64,000 nt of DNA from Fodinibius saliphilus (lineage in GTDB: Bacteria > Bacteroidota > Rhodothermia > Balneolales > Balneolaceae): assembly GCF_005869845.1 (NCBI RefSeq), contig NZ_VAWF01000001.1, positions 558,001 through 622,000 on the forward strand. Direction: 5' to 3'. The notes under the pieces were generated by a model. It was not told the origin of the DNA, ran no database searches, and saw only the letters and a list, made by a program, of their open reading frames with translations. A program made the translations under genes and the position numbers. Each line of letters begins with the position of its first letter. Positions within the stretch are counted from its first letter, which is position 1. This document shows positions 44,661-54,013 of the stretch, piece after piece.

Positions 44661-45830
44661 GTGTCTTCATCTCAAAAGTACGACTTTGTTGATAAAGCTC
44701 TTGCAAAGCGAAAAAAGCGGCATCAATTTCGTGAGTTAACATCTTTTATACCATCAGATGCTGTTACTTTGTCTAATGGAGATAAGCAATATCTTAACTT
44801 TAGCGGTAATGACTATTTGGGCCTTTCCCACCATCCTAAAGTGACAGAACGGTCACAGTTATATACCGAAAAATATGGGGCAGGGGCTACTGCTTCACGG
44901 TTGATAAATGGAACCTTTGATATTCATGACCGGCTAGAAAGAAAGTTAGCTCAAACGTTTGGGTGGGAATCTGCATTGGTGTTTAATAGCGGTTTTCAGG
45001 CTAATAGTACCATTATCAGCACCTTAACAGATCGGCACTCTCTTATTCTTGCGGATAAGTTGAGTCATCGTAGTTTACTGCAGGGATCATTGGCAAGCCG
45101 AGCTGCCTTCCGTCGATTTAAACATAATTCGGTAACAGATTTGGCAGATCAGCTCAAAAATGCTGATGAAGAAGACTTTTCCAGAATTATTGTAGTTACC
45201 GAATCATTATTTAGCATGGATGGGGATTGTGCAGAACTACAAAAAATAGCAGATTTATGTAATAAATTTGGGGCGCTGCTATTTGTAGATGATGCTCATG
45301 CTGTAGGAGTATGGGGTGAACAAGGTTTAGGATTTACCCACTCTGTTAAAGGCATAGATATAGTACTTGCAACATGTGGTAAAGCATTTGGAGCATTTGG
45401 CGCTTTTGTTCTTTGTGGAAAAGAAATGAGGGATTATTTGCTGAACTTTTGTCCCGGTTTTATTTATACTACGGCGCTGCCCCCAGCGGTAATTGGAGCT
45501 GTTGATGCTTCATTAGAGCTGATTCCCAACATGGATTCGGAACGTGAGGAGCTATATAAGCATATAAAGATTATGCAAAAGGGTATTACGGAGGCTGGCT
45601 TTAGTATCGGAAGTTCACAATCTCAGATAATACCTATCATGGTGGGATCTGAAGAGAATGCGTTAAATTTAGCAGAGTTTTTAAAAAATAATGGGTTTTT
45701 AGCAACAGCAATACGTCCCCCTACAGTGCCTCGGGGCAGTGCTCGAATAAGGATTACGCTCTCTTCTCACCATAAAAAAGGACAGATAGAAGAATTTTTA
45801 ACAGCATTAAATCGATGGAGTAATGGCTGA
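44661..45830 (+). CDS. bioF: 8-amino-7-oxononanoate synthase
   Basis: The 389-residue PLP enzyme condenses pimeloyl-ACP with alanine, the first ring-building step of biotin synthesis. It shows NFSGNDYLGLSHHP, GAGATASRLINGTFDIHDRLE (in parts), FNSGFQANSTIIS, FVDDAHAVGVWG and ATCGKAFGAFGAF with the Schiff-base Lys. Start is GTG at 44661, only 3 bp after the DUF4837 stop. Its end overlaps the next gene by 8 bp. Confidence 0.95.
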   Translation: MSSSQKYDFVDKALAKRKKRHQFRELTSFIPSDAVTLSNGDKQYLNFSGNDYLGLSHHPKVTERSQLYTEKYGAGATASRLINGTFDIHDRLERKLAQTFGWESALVFNSGFQANSTIISTLTDRHSLILADKLSHRSLLQGSLASRAAFRRFKHNSVTDLADQLKNADEEDFSRIIVVTESLFSMDGDCAELQKIADLCNKFGALLFVDDAHAVGVWGEQGLGFTHSVKGIDIVLATCGKAFGAFGAFVLCGKEMRDYLLNFCPGFIYTTALPPAVIGAVDASLELIPNMDSEREELYKHIKIMQKGITEAGFSIGSSQSQIIPIMVGSEENALNLAEFLKNNGFLATAIRPPTVPRGSARIRITLSSHHKKGQIEEFLTALNRWSNG

Positions 45831-46515
45831 CTGCCAGTTTTTTGCACACCATGGATGGGGATTTGATCGCCACACTTGGGATACTTGGAAAAATGAACTC
45901 TCTGAATTTGGCACTTTCCATGCCTATGACCGAGGTTATTTTGATGATCCCAAAGAGATAAAGGTTGATAACAGCGGTGGACCAATAGTTTTACTAACCC
46001 ATTCATTTGGCTTACATTGGATTACCAAAAATCTACTCGAAACAGCTGATCTTTTAGTTATAACAGGTGGCTTTTTATACTTCCATCCCTATGTTGCTCA
46101 GTATAAACGTCGTTCTCGACTTATAATACAGGAGATGGTCAATGAACTGGAGATCAATCCTGAAAAAGTACTAAAACGATTCTACGATAACTGTTTTTCT
46201 CCTTTGGAAGCCGAAGAAGTTAATTTCAAAGACCTTAACTTACAGTTACTCTTGGATGACTTACAGCGCTTACAAGATTCCAGGCTCGATGCTGAGTTAC
46301 TGAAAAAGGCAGGGAAAGTTTGTATCCTTCACGGGTCACAAGATCAGGTAGTTCCTTATAAAAAGGGTAGGCAAATATATAACCAGTTACAGCAGTATGC
46401 CCAGTATTTTGAACTTAAAAACGCCGGTCATGCATTACCTAAAACACATCATCGGCAGTGTCTGGAGTTTATAATTCCTGAAATCCGACAGGTCTTAAAA
46501 GAAAAGCAGGATTAG
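45823..46515 (+). CDS. Alpha/beta hydrolase, probable pimeloyl-ACP methyl ester esterase (BioH/BioG-like)
   Basis: The 230-residue protein has an alpha/beta-hydrolase layout: FAHHGWGFDRHTW near the N-terminus (oxyanion HGW), nucleophile elbow LLTHSFGLHW (Ser at about 65), acid in LHGSQDQVVPYK and His in KNAGHALP. It overlaps bioF by 8 bp and precedes bioC by 13 bp. That is exactly where the esterase releasing pimeloyl-ACP from its methyl ester is expected. The HSFG elbow differs from E. coli BioH (GWSLGG), so the exact esterase class (BioH, BioG or another) is open. Confidence 0.78.
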   Translation: MADCQFFAHHGWGFDRHTWDTWKNELSEFGTFHAYDRGYFDDPKEIKVDNSGGPIVLLTHSFGLHWITKNLLETADLLVITGGFLYFHPYVAQYKRRSRLIIQEMVNELEINPEKVLKRFYDNCFSPLEAEEVNFKDLNLQLLLDDLQRLQDSRLDAELLKKAGKVCILHGSQDQVVPYKKGRQIYNQLQQYAQYFELKNAGHALPKTHHRQCLEFIIPEIRQVLKEKQD

Positions 46516-46528
46516 TTTTATAATTTAT

Positions 46529-47341
46529 ATGAATCAGCAAGTAGTGAGCAGCAACGATTTAAAAGAACAGATAGCTGCAAATTTTGGATCTGCAGCCTCA
46601 CAATACCATAAGCATGCTAACCTTCAGAAAGAAGTGGCAAAGCGGCTTATCGCATCATTAAAGCCGTGGAGAGATATTTTACCTAAAGGTCCTATCATTG
46701 AGTTGGGATGTGGAACCGGATTTGTTACCCAAAGGCTGGCGGAGTTGTACCCCAACAGGGAAATAGAAGTTACCGACCTTTCGCATCAAATGGTTCAATA
46801 TTGTCGAGAACAATTGGGTGATCGTGGCAATCTTTCATTTAGAGTTAAGGATGCTGAGGATACACCTGCAGGGAACCCCAAATATGCGTTAACGATCAGC
46901 GGATTTACAGCACAGTGGTTTAAGAACCCTGCCCAAGTACTGGGAAAGTGGCTGGAGGCTACAAAACCGGGAGGTTTGTTGTTGGTTTCTTTTCCGGGTA
47001 GCGAAAGTTTTCCTGAATGGAAACAGAAATGTAAAGAGCTGGGATTACCCTATACGGGCAATGAACTACCCGATGTAGAGGAAATGGTTGTGAAGATGTC
47101 ATTGGGACCGGCCCAGGTAGACTATTACGAGGACACTGTTACTCAAAGGTTTACGAGTGCTGAGGCATTTTTCCGTAAATTTAAAACAATTGGTACTGCT
47201 ACTCAGAAAAAGGGTAGGTCATTATCTCCTAAGGAGTTATCACTTCTTATTGACCACTGGAATGAATCTGCCAACGGAGATATAACTGTCAGTTACCACT
47301 TGGTATTCTTAGCTGTAAAAAGAGACTTTGATTCGGAATAA
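46529..47341 (+). CDS. bioC: Malonyl-ACP O-methyltransferase
   Basis: The 270-residue SAM-dependent methyltransferase starts the pimelate route by methylating malonyl-ACP. It has an N-terminal IAANFGSAASQYHKHANLQ typical of BioC, SAM motif I IIELGCGTGFVTQRL, then DLSHQMVQYCRE, and SGFTAQWFKNPAQVL, LLVSFPGSESF near the substrate pocket. It lies between the esterase and bioD. Confidence 0.93.
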   Translation: MNQQVVSSNDLKEQIAANFGSAASQYHKHANLQKEVAKRLIASLKPWRDILPKGPIIELGCGTGFVTQRLAELYPNREIEVTDLSHQMVQYCREQLGDRGNLSFRVKDAEDTPAGNPKYALTISGFTAQWFKNPAQVLGKWLEATKPGGLLLVSFPGSESFPEWKQKCKELGLPYTGNELPDVEEMVVKMSLGPAQVDYYEDTVTQRFTSAEAFFRKFKTIGTATQKKGRSLSPKELSLLIDHWNESANGDITVSYHLVFLAVKRDFDSE

Positions 47342-47410
47342 GGTTTGTTACTGCTTAAAGTGTAATTAGATACAACAAACAACTAAAAATCGACATAACG
47401 TTATTGAAGA

Positions 47411-48043
47411 ATGAGTACTTCCCAATGGCCATCCGAAATATTTGTCTCCGGTACCGATACAGGAATTGGTAAAACGGTGGTTTCTGCTATACTAACAAAA
47501 GCTCTTTCAGCAAGCTATTGGAAACCAATACAAGCCGGACTTGAAGAAGAAACTGATACTGAATTTGTCCAGCGAGCAACCGGCTTTTCAAAGCAATGTA
47601 TTATTCCCGAGCGATATCGGCTAGAAACTCCAATGTCTCCCCATGGAGCAGCCCAAATTGATGATATCTATATCGAGATGTCTGATTTTGAGTTGCCTGA
47701 CTATGAAACTGATCATTTAGTAGTAGAAGGGGCCGGTGGTTTACTTGTACCCTTTAACGATGATGTGATGATTATTGATCTCATCGAAAAATTACAGATC
47801 CCGGTATTGCTCGTTGCAAGAAGTACACTGGGAACGTTGAATCATACTTTTCTATCCTTGGAAGCACTTCGAAATCGCAATATTCCTGTTTTAGGAGTTG
47901 TATTGAATGGGCCGGAACATAAAAGTAACCGAGAAGCCATTCAGCACTACGGTGATATTGATATAATTGCTGAAATTGATACCATTGATCCTCTAAATGC
48001 TTCTGGTTTAGAAGAAACATTTGATCTGCATTTTAACTTGTAA
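47411..48043 (+). CDS. bioD: Dethiobiotin synthetase
   Basis: The 210-residue ATP enzyme closes the ureido ring. It opens with FVSGTDTGIGKTVVSAIL (modified P-loop), YWKPIQAGLEEETDTE, SPHGAAQID, VVEGAGGLLVPFND and VARSTLGTLNHTFLSLEALR. Length is typical. It lies 69 bp after bioC and 38 bp before bioA. Confidence 0.95.
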   Translation: MSTSQWPSEIFVSGTDTGIGKTVVSAILTKALSASYWKPIQAGLEEETDTEFVQRATGFSKQCIIPERYRLETPMSPHGAAQIDDIYIEMSDFELPDYETDHLVVEGAGGLLVPFNDDVMIIDLIEKLQIPVLLVARSTLGTLNHTFLSLEALRNRNIPVLGVVLNGPEHKSNREAIQHYGDIDIIAEIDTIDPLNASGLEETFDLHFNL

Positions 48044-48081
48044 CGCATTTACTTTTTAATCAAAAATATTTTTTAAAACCT

Positions 48082-49365
48082 GTGCCCGATTTCCATCGCA
48101 ATGTTTGGTACCCATTTACAATTTTGAAAGAAGCTCCCACTCCTGTCAAGGTAGAAAAGGGAGATGGGCTTTGGCTAGAGCTTGAAGATGGTCGCCGTAT
48201 CATGGATTGTATTTCTAGCTGGTGGGTAAATATACATGGCCATGCGCACCCTAAAATGGCCAAAGCTATCGCCGACCAAGCAAAAAAGCTTGAGCAAGTT
48301 ATCTTTGCCAACTTTACCCATGACCCTGCCGAACGGCTGGCTGAACAAGTGACCGCGCAACTGCCTGGCGAGTTAAATAGGGTCTTCTTTTCTGATGACG
48401 GTTCTACTGCAGTGGAAGTGGCAATGAAAATGGCCTACCAGTACTGGCATAATCAGGGAGAAGAGCGAACCAAGTTCATCTGCTTCGAAGGGGCCTATCA
48501 CGGAGATACCTTTGGGGCGATGTCGGCCGGTGAGCGTTCTGTATTTACTGAGGTTTTTGAAGACTTGCTTTTTGACGTCGATTTTTTACCCTATCCAGAT
48601 ACTTGGATGGATGACGACACTGTAGGGGATCGTGAAGATAAAATCATTCGACAACTTGAGAAGATGTTGGATGAAAATCCGGAAACCTATGCCGGTATTA
48701 TAATTGAACCGCTTATCCAAGGTGCTGGCGGCATGCGTATGTGTAGAGAAGACTTTCTGCAAAAACTGCACTGGGTAAATCGTCAGTTTGATACCCTCCT
48801 TATTTTTGATGAGGTGATGACCGGTTTTGGTCGTACTGGGGATTGGTTTGCCTGTAGAAGGGCACAGGTTGAGCCTGATTTAATAGCAGTAGCCAAGGGA
48901 CTTACCGGTGGGTTTCTACCCCTATCATTGACTATAGCTTCAGATACCATTTTTGAGGCGTTTAATAGCTCAGACCCGATAAAAACGTTTTGGCACGGTC
49001 ACAGTTATACCGCCAACCCTATTGGGTGTGCAGCAGGTTTGGCTTCTATGGAGCTGATGCATGAAAACGAGCCGGTATTTAGCGAGATGGAACAGTGGCA
49101 TCGAGAAGAGTTAGAACCACTTCGTGACCATCCCAAGCTAAAGAAGCATCGTGTTACCGGTACAATAGCAGCTATGGAGATAGATACTGAGGATGCTGAT
49201 GGCTACCTGAATCCCGTAGCAAATAAGATAAAAAAGGAATGTGTTGATAAAGGATTGCTTATACGGCCGTTGGGTAATGTTGTTTACTTAATGCCACCAT
49301 ACTGTACCACCAGAGAGCAGTTATCAAAAATGTATCAGGGTATTAAAAAACTACTTGAAGAGTAG
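48082..49365 (+). CDS. bioA: Adenosylmethionine-8-amino-7-oxononanoate aminotransferase
   Basis: The 427-residue class III aminotransferase makes 7,8-diaminopelargonate. Motifs are VWYPFTILKEAP, ISSWWVNIHGHAHP, FSDDGSTAVEVAMKMA, GAYHGDTFGAMS, LIFDEVMTGFGRTG and AVAKGLTGGFLPL (Schiff-base Lys). Start is GTG at 48082, consistent with the family N-terminus. It ends the trp-bio run; bioB is not in the window. Confidence 0.95.
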   Translation: MPDFHRNVWYPFTILKEAPTPVKVEKGDGLWLELEDGRRIMDCISSWWVNIHGHAHPKMAKAIADQAKKLEQVIFANFTHDPAERLAEQVTAQLPGELNRVFFSDDGSTAVEVAMKMAYQYWHNQGEERTKFICFEGAYHGDTFGAMSAGERSVFTEVFEDLLFDVDFLPYPDTWMDDDTVGDREDKIIRQLEKMLDENPETYAGIIIEPLIQGAGGMRMCREDFLQKLHWVNRQFDTLLIFDEVMTGFGRTGDWFACRRAQVEPDLIAVAKGLTGGFLPLSLTIASDTIFEAFNSSDPIKTFWHGHSYTANPIGCAAGLASMELMHENEPVFSEMEQWHREELEPLRDHPKLKKHRVTGTIAAMEIDTEDADGYLNPVANKIKKECVDKGLLIRPLGNVVYLMPPYCTTREQLSKMYQGIKKLLEE

Positions 49366-49397
49366 AAAAGGTTGGGTAAATATGGTGATAGAAAGTA

Positions 49398-49757
49398 TTA
49401 ACCTTCTAGGTCGGGTCGGTCATGTGTTTTAGGTGGCAGTTTAGAAGTATATGAAATACTCTCTTCGATAAATTTTTTGAGGGCTTTAGAATGGCTATAT
49501 ATCTTCTTTTTTACTGATACAAAATCATTGAAGTCATCATTGTTGGGTAGGTAGGGGTCAATACCGTGCTTGGTTATAATGCTTTTTGCAAGAGATTCCC
49601 CAATACGGGCGATCAGTAGGTCTTCATAGATTCCCAAGCACATGTTGCCGTTTATTAAATACCCTACGCCGCCAAGCTTTTTCTTTTTTTCCAATTCCTC
49701 ATTATCGATAAGGTGATGGTCAAGAAGGTCTTCTAAATGTTGGTTATAATCAGCCAA
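49398..49757 (-). CDS. TfoX N-terminal domain protein
   Basis: The 119-residue protein shows the TfoX_N pattern KKKLGGVGYLINGNMCLGIYEDLLIARIGE (in parts), corresponding to the family's GG.GFL..G.M.....D.L..R. The C-terminal half is charged and less conserved. TfoX/Sxy proteins regulate competence in proteobacteria, but stand-alone N-domains occur widely with unknown roles. It is convergent with bioA (32-bp gap). Confidence 0.75.
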   Translation of the reverse strand: MADYNQHLEDLLDHHLIDNEELEKKKKLGGVGYLINGNMCLGIYEDLLIARIGESLAKSIITKHGIDPYLPNNDDFNDFVSVKKKIYSHSKALKKFIEESISYTSKLPPKTHDRPDLEG

Positions 49758-49911
49758 AATATAGTTTGTTTGATAGCTAAGTGTAGAACACTAATATTTC
49801 ATCTTTTCCCTGATATTACAATTTGAATTTTTAAGGTCTGCTAGAGATTTAGTTCGATACCTTAAATCGGTAACACTGGGAAAGGCTAACAAAGAATTTG
49901 TTTCATTTTCG

Positions 49912-50334
49912 CTAATGTATTCTTACCAGATAACTTTTTTTAATGTGTGTAATTTTTTGGTGGATATCCAACGGTACAGCCGCCTCATCATCGAACTGTG
50001 CTTTTTTATACAGTAGCAGAGCTTGCAGATATGCTTTCTGTGATTGGCTATATTTTTTCTTAGCTAACATTTCTGCTTTTTCTACAAGTAGGTCGGCTAC
50101 TGCTAAGGCCAACTCTGCTTGATAGGTTTCATTTTGAATAAAAAGGGAAATTGTTTCTTTTAGCTCCAGCTTGTGGAACTGTTTTGGATGGCCTTTTGTG
50201 ACACGCTCAAGAGCATTATTTATCTTTTGTATTGCCTCTTGTTTCTGGTTGTTATTTTTTTTGAAGATAATCTGTTGCAACAGCTGGGTAAGATATTGAA
50301 TCTGTCGCATTAGAAAATCTTGTTCAAAAAGTGT
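49912..50334 (-). CDS. Hypothetical helical protein (DUF6483/TPR-like)
   Basis: From the ATG at 50334 (MTLFEQDFLMRQ) the product has 140 residues; an ATG four codons earlier (50346) is possible. It is almost wholly helical: FLMRQIQYLTQLLQQIIF at the start, then YQAELALAVADLLVEKAEMLAKKKY and SQSQKAYLQALLLYKKAQF (in parts), which looks like a TPR-type pair. There is no signal peptide. The start resembles DUF6483 proteins, but I am not sure of the family. It has no clear operon partner. Confidence 0.6.
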   Translation of the reverse strand, partial: TLFEQDFLMRQIQYLTQLLQQIIFKKNNNQKQEAIQKINNALERVTKGHPKQFHKLELKETISLFIQNETYQAELALAVADLLVEKAEMLAKKKYSQSQKAYLQALLLYKKAQFDDEAAVPLDIHQKITHIKKSYLVRIH

Positions 50335-50346
50335 CATAATAAACAA

Positions 50347-50891
50347 GGGAATACATGTTAATTTGAGATGGTTCGTGTTTTAAGTTGAACTATCTATCAT
50401 AACGGTTATGGCTATGCTACAGATCTAGTAATATCTTGCTGAGAGGTATTATACATCAATTCATTGTAAGAAATGCGATACAAGTAACTGCTATTCATTT
50501 TAAGCCATCTCCTTATATCAATAATCAATAACAATGGTCTGTAATCATTAGTATTAGTGTTGGAAATACTGTTTATATCAACAAATAAAAACTTGATAAC
50601 AGTTATATAAAAGAGTTTCAGCTAAGTCCTGAAAAGATACTTTGATAGCCCTAACATAGTATTAAAAAGAGTCATGGGTTTAATTAATCAGTTTTAATAA
50701 GATAACTTTGATGAGCCAACATATTTTAATACGGCAGTTACACTCAAGACCGGAATTCCCGTTCCGGTTATAACGAAAAATATTGAAAACAGAACGGCTT
50801 AATGTATCCCTGCAACTTTTGCCCGCTGCTACAAAATTAAGGCTTTTAGAATTTACTCATTAAACCTTGATTTAAGGTGGCAATAGCTTTT
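50347..50891. other. 545-bp intergenic region
   Basis: No open frame of note is seen. The only structure is an inverted repeat, ACCGGAA-N6-TTCCGGT, at 50749-50768. The flanking genes are both on the minus strand, so the region contains the purE 3' end and the promoter of the helical hypothetical gene. I cannot place either precisely. Confidence 0.5.
50749..50768. repeat. Inverted repeat ACCGGAA-TTCCCG-TTCCGGT
   Basis: A perfect 7-bp inverted repeat with a 6-bp loop lies about 125 bp past the purE stop. No T-run follows on either strand, so a simple terminator is not supported. It is GC-rich against an AT-rich background and could be an operator or processing hairpin. Confidence 0.4.
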
Positions 50892-51383
50892 TTAAGTCAG
50901 GTTTTTGGTTTTAGCTCGTGATTCTTCTGCCATAGCTGCGTGGTAATCTTGCAGTTTATTAGCAAGATCAGCTTCGTGACTACTTAACATACGAATTGCC
51001 AGCAATCCTGCATTTTTAGCTTTGCCTATTGCAACGGTAGCGACAGGAACACCCCCGGGCATTTGGACGATAGAGTAGAGGCTGTCCAAGCCACTTAAGG
51101 TACTCGTTTTTACAGGTACCCCAATAACCGGCAGTGTGGTATGTGCAGCCGTCATTCCCGGTAGGTGAGCTGCGCCGCCTGCTCCTGCAATAATTACTTT
51201 GATGCCCCGATCTCGTGCTTCTTTTCCATACTCAGCCATATCGTCTGGAGTACGATGTGCCGATATCACTTTCTTTTCGTAAGGTACATCGAACTCATCT
51301 AAAATATCACAGGCCGCTTTCATGGTAGGCCAATCGCTATCACTGCCCATGATTACGCCGACAAGGGGTGTTGCTTTACTCAT
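50892..51383 (-). CDS. purE: 5-(carboxyamino)imidazole ribonucleotide mutase
   Basis: The 163-residue enzyme rearranges N5-CAIR to CAIR in purine synthesis. It shows [60 protein letters not shown] (in parts) and [22 protein letters not shown] (in parts), the class I PurE signature. Length is typical. It lies 127 bp after purK on the same strand. Confidence 0.96.
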   Translation of the reverse strand: MSKATPLVGVIMGSDSDWPTMKAACDILDEFDVPYEKKVISAHRTPDDMAEYGKEARDRGIKVIIAGAGGAAHLPGMTAAHTTLPVIGVPVKTSTLSGLDSLYSIVQMPGGVPVATVAIGKAKNAGLLAIRMLSSHEADLANKLQDYHAAMAEESRAKTKNLT

Positions 51384-51510
51384 AATCTGTCTAGTTAATT
51401 AGAAAATAGCTTTAATTTAAATTAATATAGAATTTAGAACGTTAATTCCAGAAATCCTTTTTTAAAAATTCTGTATTTGGGATACTAAATTCAGAGTGTA
51501 CCATCTACCG

Positions 51511-52671
51511 TTAAATCCTAATACCATCGGTCACTTGCTTTGCTTTTGTATAAGTTTGTTCCATTTCATCGCCCAGCAGTGTATAGTGGGACATTTTGCG
51601 ACCTACTTTGCTGTCGAGTTTTCCGTACAAATGAAGGTGACCGTCGGATGTTGCCAAGGCCTTGAGAGCATTTTCTACTTTTGCATCTCGCCGGTCGGTA
51701 CCCAGTAGATTTATCATAGCTACTGCGGGTGTCCGTAACTCAGTTGATCCCAGTGGCAGTCCCATGACAGCACGCACATGGTTTTCGAACTGAGAAGTTA
51801 CACAGCCTTCTATAGTATAATGGCCCGAGTTATGGGGACGTGGAGCTGATTCATTGAGTAACAAATCACCATTAGGCTTTAAGAAAAATTCGTAAGCAAA
51901 AATACCTTTTCCATGGATTGCTTCAGTAGCTTGTACCGCCAATTCTTGTGCTTTTTTTTGAACAGATGCATCTACCGGGGCGGGAGATTTTACAGCCACA
52001 CAAATATGATTTTCCTGGACGGTCTCGCAACACGGATAGACAACATGCCCCGTTTCGTTTCGAGCAACCTGTACGGCCAATTCGTGGGTAAAATCAACAA
52101 ATGCTTCGGCTATAATATCCCGATCACTATTACCACCCAGGTTTTCAAACGCCATAATGGCTTCACTAATATCTCGGACGGTCTCATTCCCGTAGCCGTC
52201 GTAACCACCTTTAGATGACTTTAACAGGTAGGGCCAACCGTGTTCGTCTCCAAAATTTTCGAGATGATCTTCATCTTTAATAAGGGCATATGGCGTAACA
52301 GGGATACCTGCGTCTTCAAAGGTTTGCTTCTCTATCAGCTTGTTTTCGATAAGGGCAAAGCTATCCGGGGCAGGAAAGATAGGTGTTCCACTATCTTTTT
52401 GGGCTTGTTTGAGGATATTCGAGCTAATAAACTCATTTTCCAAGGTAAGTACATCACAGCTTTCGGCAAAAGAGGTCAAATCCTCCAAAGAATCAAAAGA
52501 GCCGGTCTGTGAATAAGGGGTCATAAATTGAACAGGCTCATTTTCTTCACGATCAGAAAAGACACCAATCTGAATGCCGTATCGAAATGCTTGCAGCCCG
52601 GACATGCGTGCCAGCTGACCGGCACCGAGGAAACCAAGGCGAAAGGTTGCAGATAAAGGATTTTTATTCAT
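51511..52671 (-). CDS. purK: 5-(carboxyamino)imidazole ribonucleotide synthase
   Basis: The 386-residue ATP-grasp enzyme makes N5-CAIR from AIR, ATP and bicarbonate. It has an N-terminal GFLGAGQLARMSGLQAF, LTLENEFIS, the ATP-grasp region WPYLLKSSKGGYDGYGN, and the metal site GIFAYEFFLKPNGDLLLNESAPRPHNSGH (in parts). Length is typical. It supplies purE, which follows. Confidence 0.95.
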   Translation of the reverse strand: MNKNPLSATFRLGFLGAGQLARMSGLQAFRYGIQIGVFSDREENEPVQFMTPYSQTGSFDSLEDLTSFAESCDVLTLENEFISSNILKQAQKDSGTPIFPAPDSFALIENKLIEKQTFEDAGIPVTPYALIKDEDHLENFGDEHGWPYLLKSSKGGYDGYGNETVRDISEAIMAFENLGGNSDRDIIAEAFVDFTHELAVQVARNETGHVVYPCCETVQENHICVAVKSPAPVDASVQKKAQELAVQATEAIHGKGIFAYEFFLKPNGDLLLNESAPRPHNSGHYTIEGCVTSQFENHVRAVMGLPLGSTELRTPAVAMINLLGTDRRDAKVENALKALATSDGHLHLYGKLDSKVGRKMSHYTLLGDEMEQTYTKAKQVTDGIRI

Positions 52672-52831
52672 TACCCAGTCGTTTTTTATGCTTAAAAATT
52701 TAGACGGAACATAAGAATTATTCGGCTGGTAATTAAGAGCATAGTTTTATTTTGTATATTCTTAATTTTGATTAAAGAATGGTATTTTGTGTATCTAACA
52801 AAAGCTACTTATTTGAAATAGAAGATTATAC

Positions 52832-53908
52832 ATGGATATAGAAGCAAAACTAGAGCAGGTTCGCGAACGATTTGATGAAGTTACGGCGGCCATGAGCGAC
52901 CCTGCCGTATATGATGACCCTGACCATTATACCGAGCTTACGAAAGAGCACAGTGATTTAAAGGAGTTGGTAGAACTATATGAAGAGTGGAAAGAGACCA
53001 AAAAGAATATTAAAGGTAACAAAGAGCTTATTGAAGAAGGGGATGATGCTGAAATCACCGAGATGGCTCGCATGGAAAATGAGGAGCTTGAATCTCATTT
53101 AGAAGAATTGGAAGAGGATATTAAATTCAAGCTTATTCCCAAAGATCCTGATGACTCTAAAAATGTAATTGTAGAGCTTCGTGCGGGAACTGGTGGTGAT
53201 GAAGCCGCCATTTTTGTAGGAGATCTGTTTGATATGTATCGCCGCTATGCCGATAAGATGGGGTGGAAGCTGAATTTGTTGGGATTAAGTGAGTCTGACA
53301 AGGGAGGCTATAAGGAACTCACTTTTGGCTTGGAAGGGGATGAAGTGTATGGGAAGATGAAATATGAAAGTGGTGTTCATCGCGTACAGCGCGTTCCGCA
53401 AACAGAAACGCAGGGACGGGTACACACATCGGCTGCAACTGTTGCCGTTTTACCAGAAGCAGAAGAAGTTGATGTAGAAGTGAATAAAGCGGATCTCCGT
53501 GTTGATACCTTTCGTGCCAGTGGAGCAGGGGGGCAGCACGTAAATAAAACAGATTCTGCTATACGTATTACTCATGAGCCTACGGGAGTAGTGGTAGAAT
53601 GCCAACAGGAACGCTCGCAGCACAAAAATAAGAATAAAGCGATGAAGATGCTGCGTTCCAAGCTATATGAACAGGAAGTAGAGCGACGGCGCAAAGAACG
53701 TGATGAAGAGCGAAAAAGTCAGATATCGACAGGAGATCGAAGTGCAAAAGTACGTACATATAACTTTCCTCAGAGCAGGTTAACCGATCATAGAATCAAT
53801 CTAACACTTTATAACCTGGAAGATATTATGAAGGGTGAGATTGAAGAGGTTATTGAAGCATTACGCGTGCAGGATAATCTCGATAAGCTCAATGCTGTTA
53901 TGGAGTAA
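52832..53908 (+). CDS. prfA: Peptide chain release factor 1
   Basis: The 358-residue factor ends translation at UAA and UAG. Domain marks are an N-terminal helical region, [15 protein letters not shown], the codon-recognition motif [23 protein letters not shown] with PQT (the PxT of RF1), and the catalytic [15 protein letters not shown] with GGQ near residue 235. The C-terminal [14 protein letters not shown] is also typical. Confidence 0.97.
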   Translation: MDIEAKLEQVRERFDEVTAAMSDPAVYDDPDHYTELTKEHSDLKELVELYEEWKETKKNIKGNKELIEEGDDAEITEMARMENEELESHLEELEEDIKFKLIPKDPDDSKNVIVELRAGTGGDEAAIFVGDLFDMYRRYADKMGWKLNLLGLSESDKGGYKELTFGLEGDEVYGKMKYESGVHRVQRVPQTETQGRVHTSAATVAVLPEAEEVDVEVNKADLRVDTFRASGAGGQHVNKTDSAIRITHEPTGVVVECQQERSQHKNKNKAMKMLRSKLYEQEVERRRKERDEERKSQISTGDRSAKVRTYNFPQSRLTDHRINLTLYNLEDIMKGEIEEVIEALRVQDNLDKLNAVME

Positions 53909-53972
53909 CTTATCTAAACTTCTACCTTTTATTTCATTAAGATGGTCGTTCAGTTGCAGCTTGCATAGTTAG

Positions 53973-54012
53973 ATAGTATAATACTATTAATATAGTATGA
54001 TAAGTATAGTAT
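53973..54012. repeat. Clustered ATAGTAT repeats abutting a start codon
   Basis: ATAGTAT occurs at 53973-53979, 53992-53998 and 54006-54012, and inverted as ATACTAT at 53981-53987. The first and inverted copies form a perfect 15-bp palindrome. The last copy ends 1 base before the ATG at 54014. This may be an operator cluster. Confidence 0.45.
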
Positions 54013-54013
54013 T

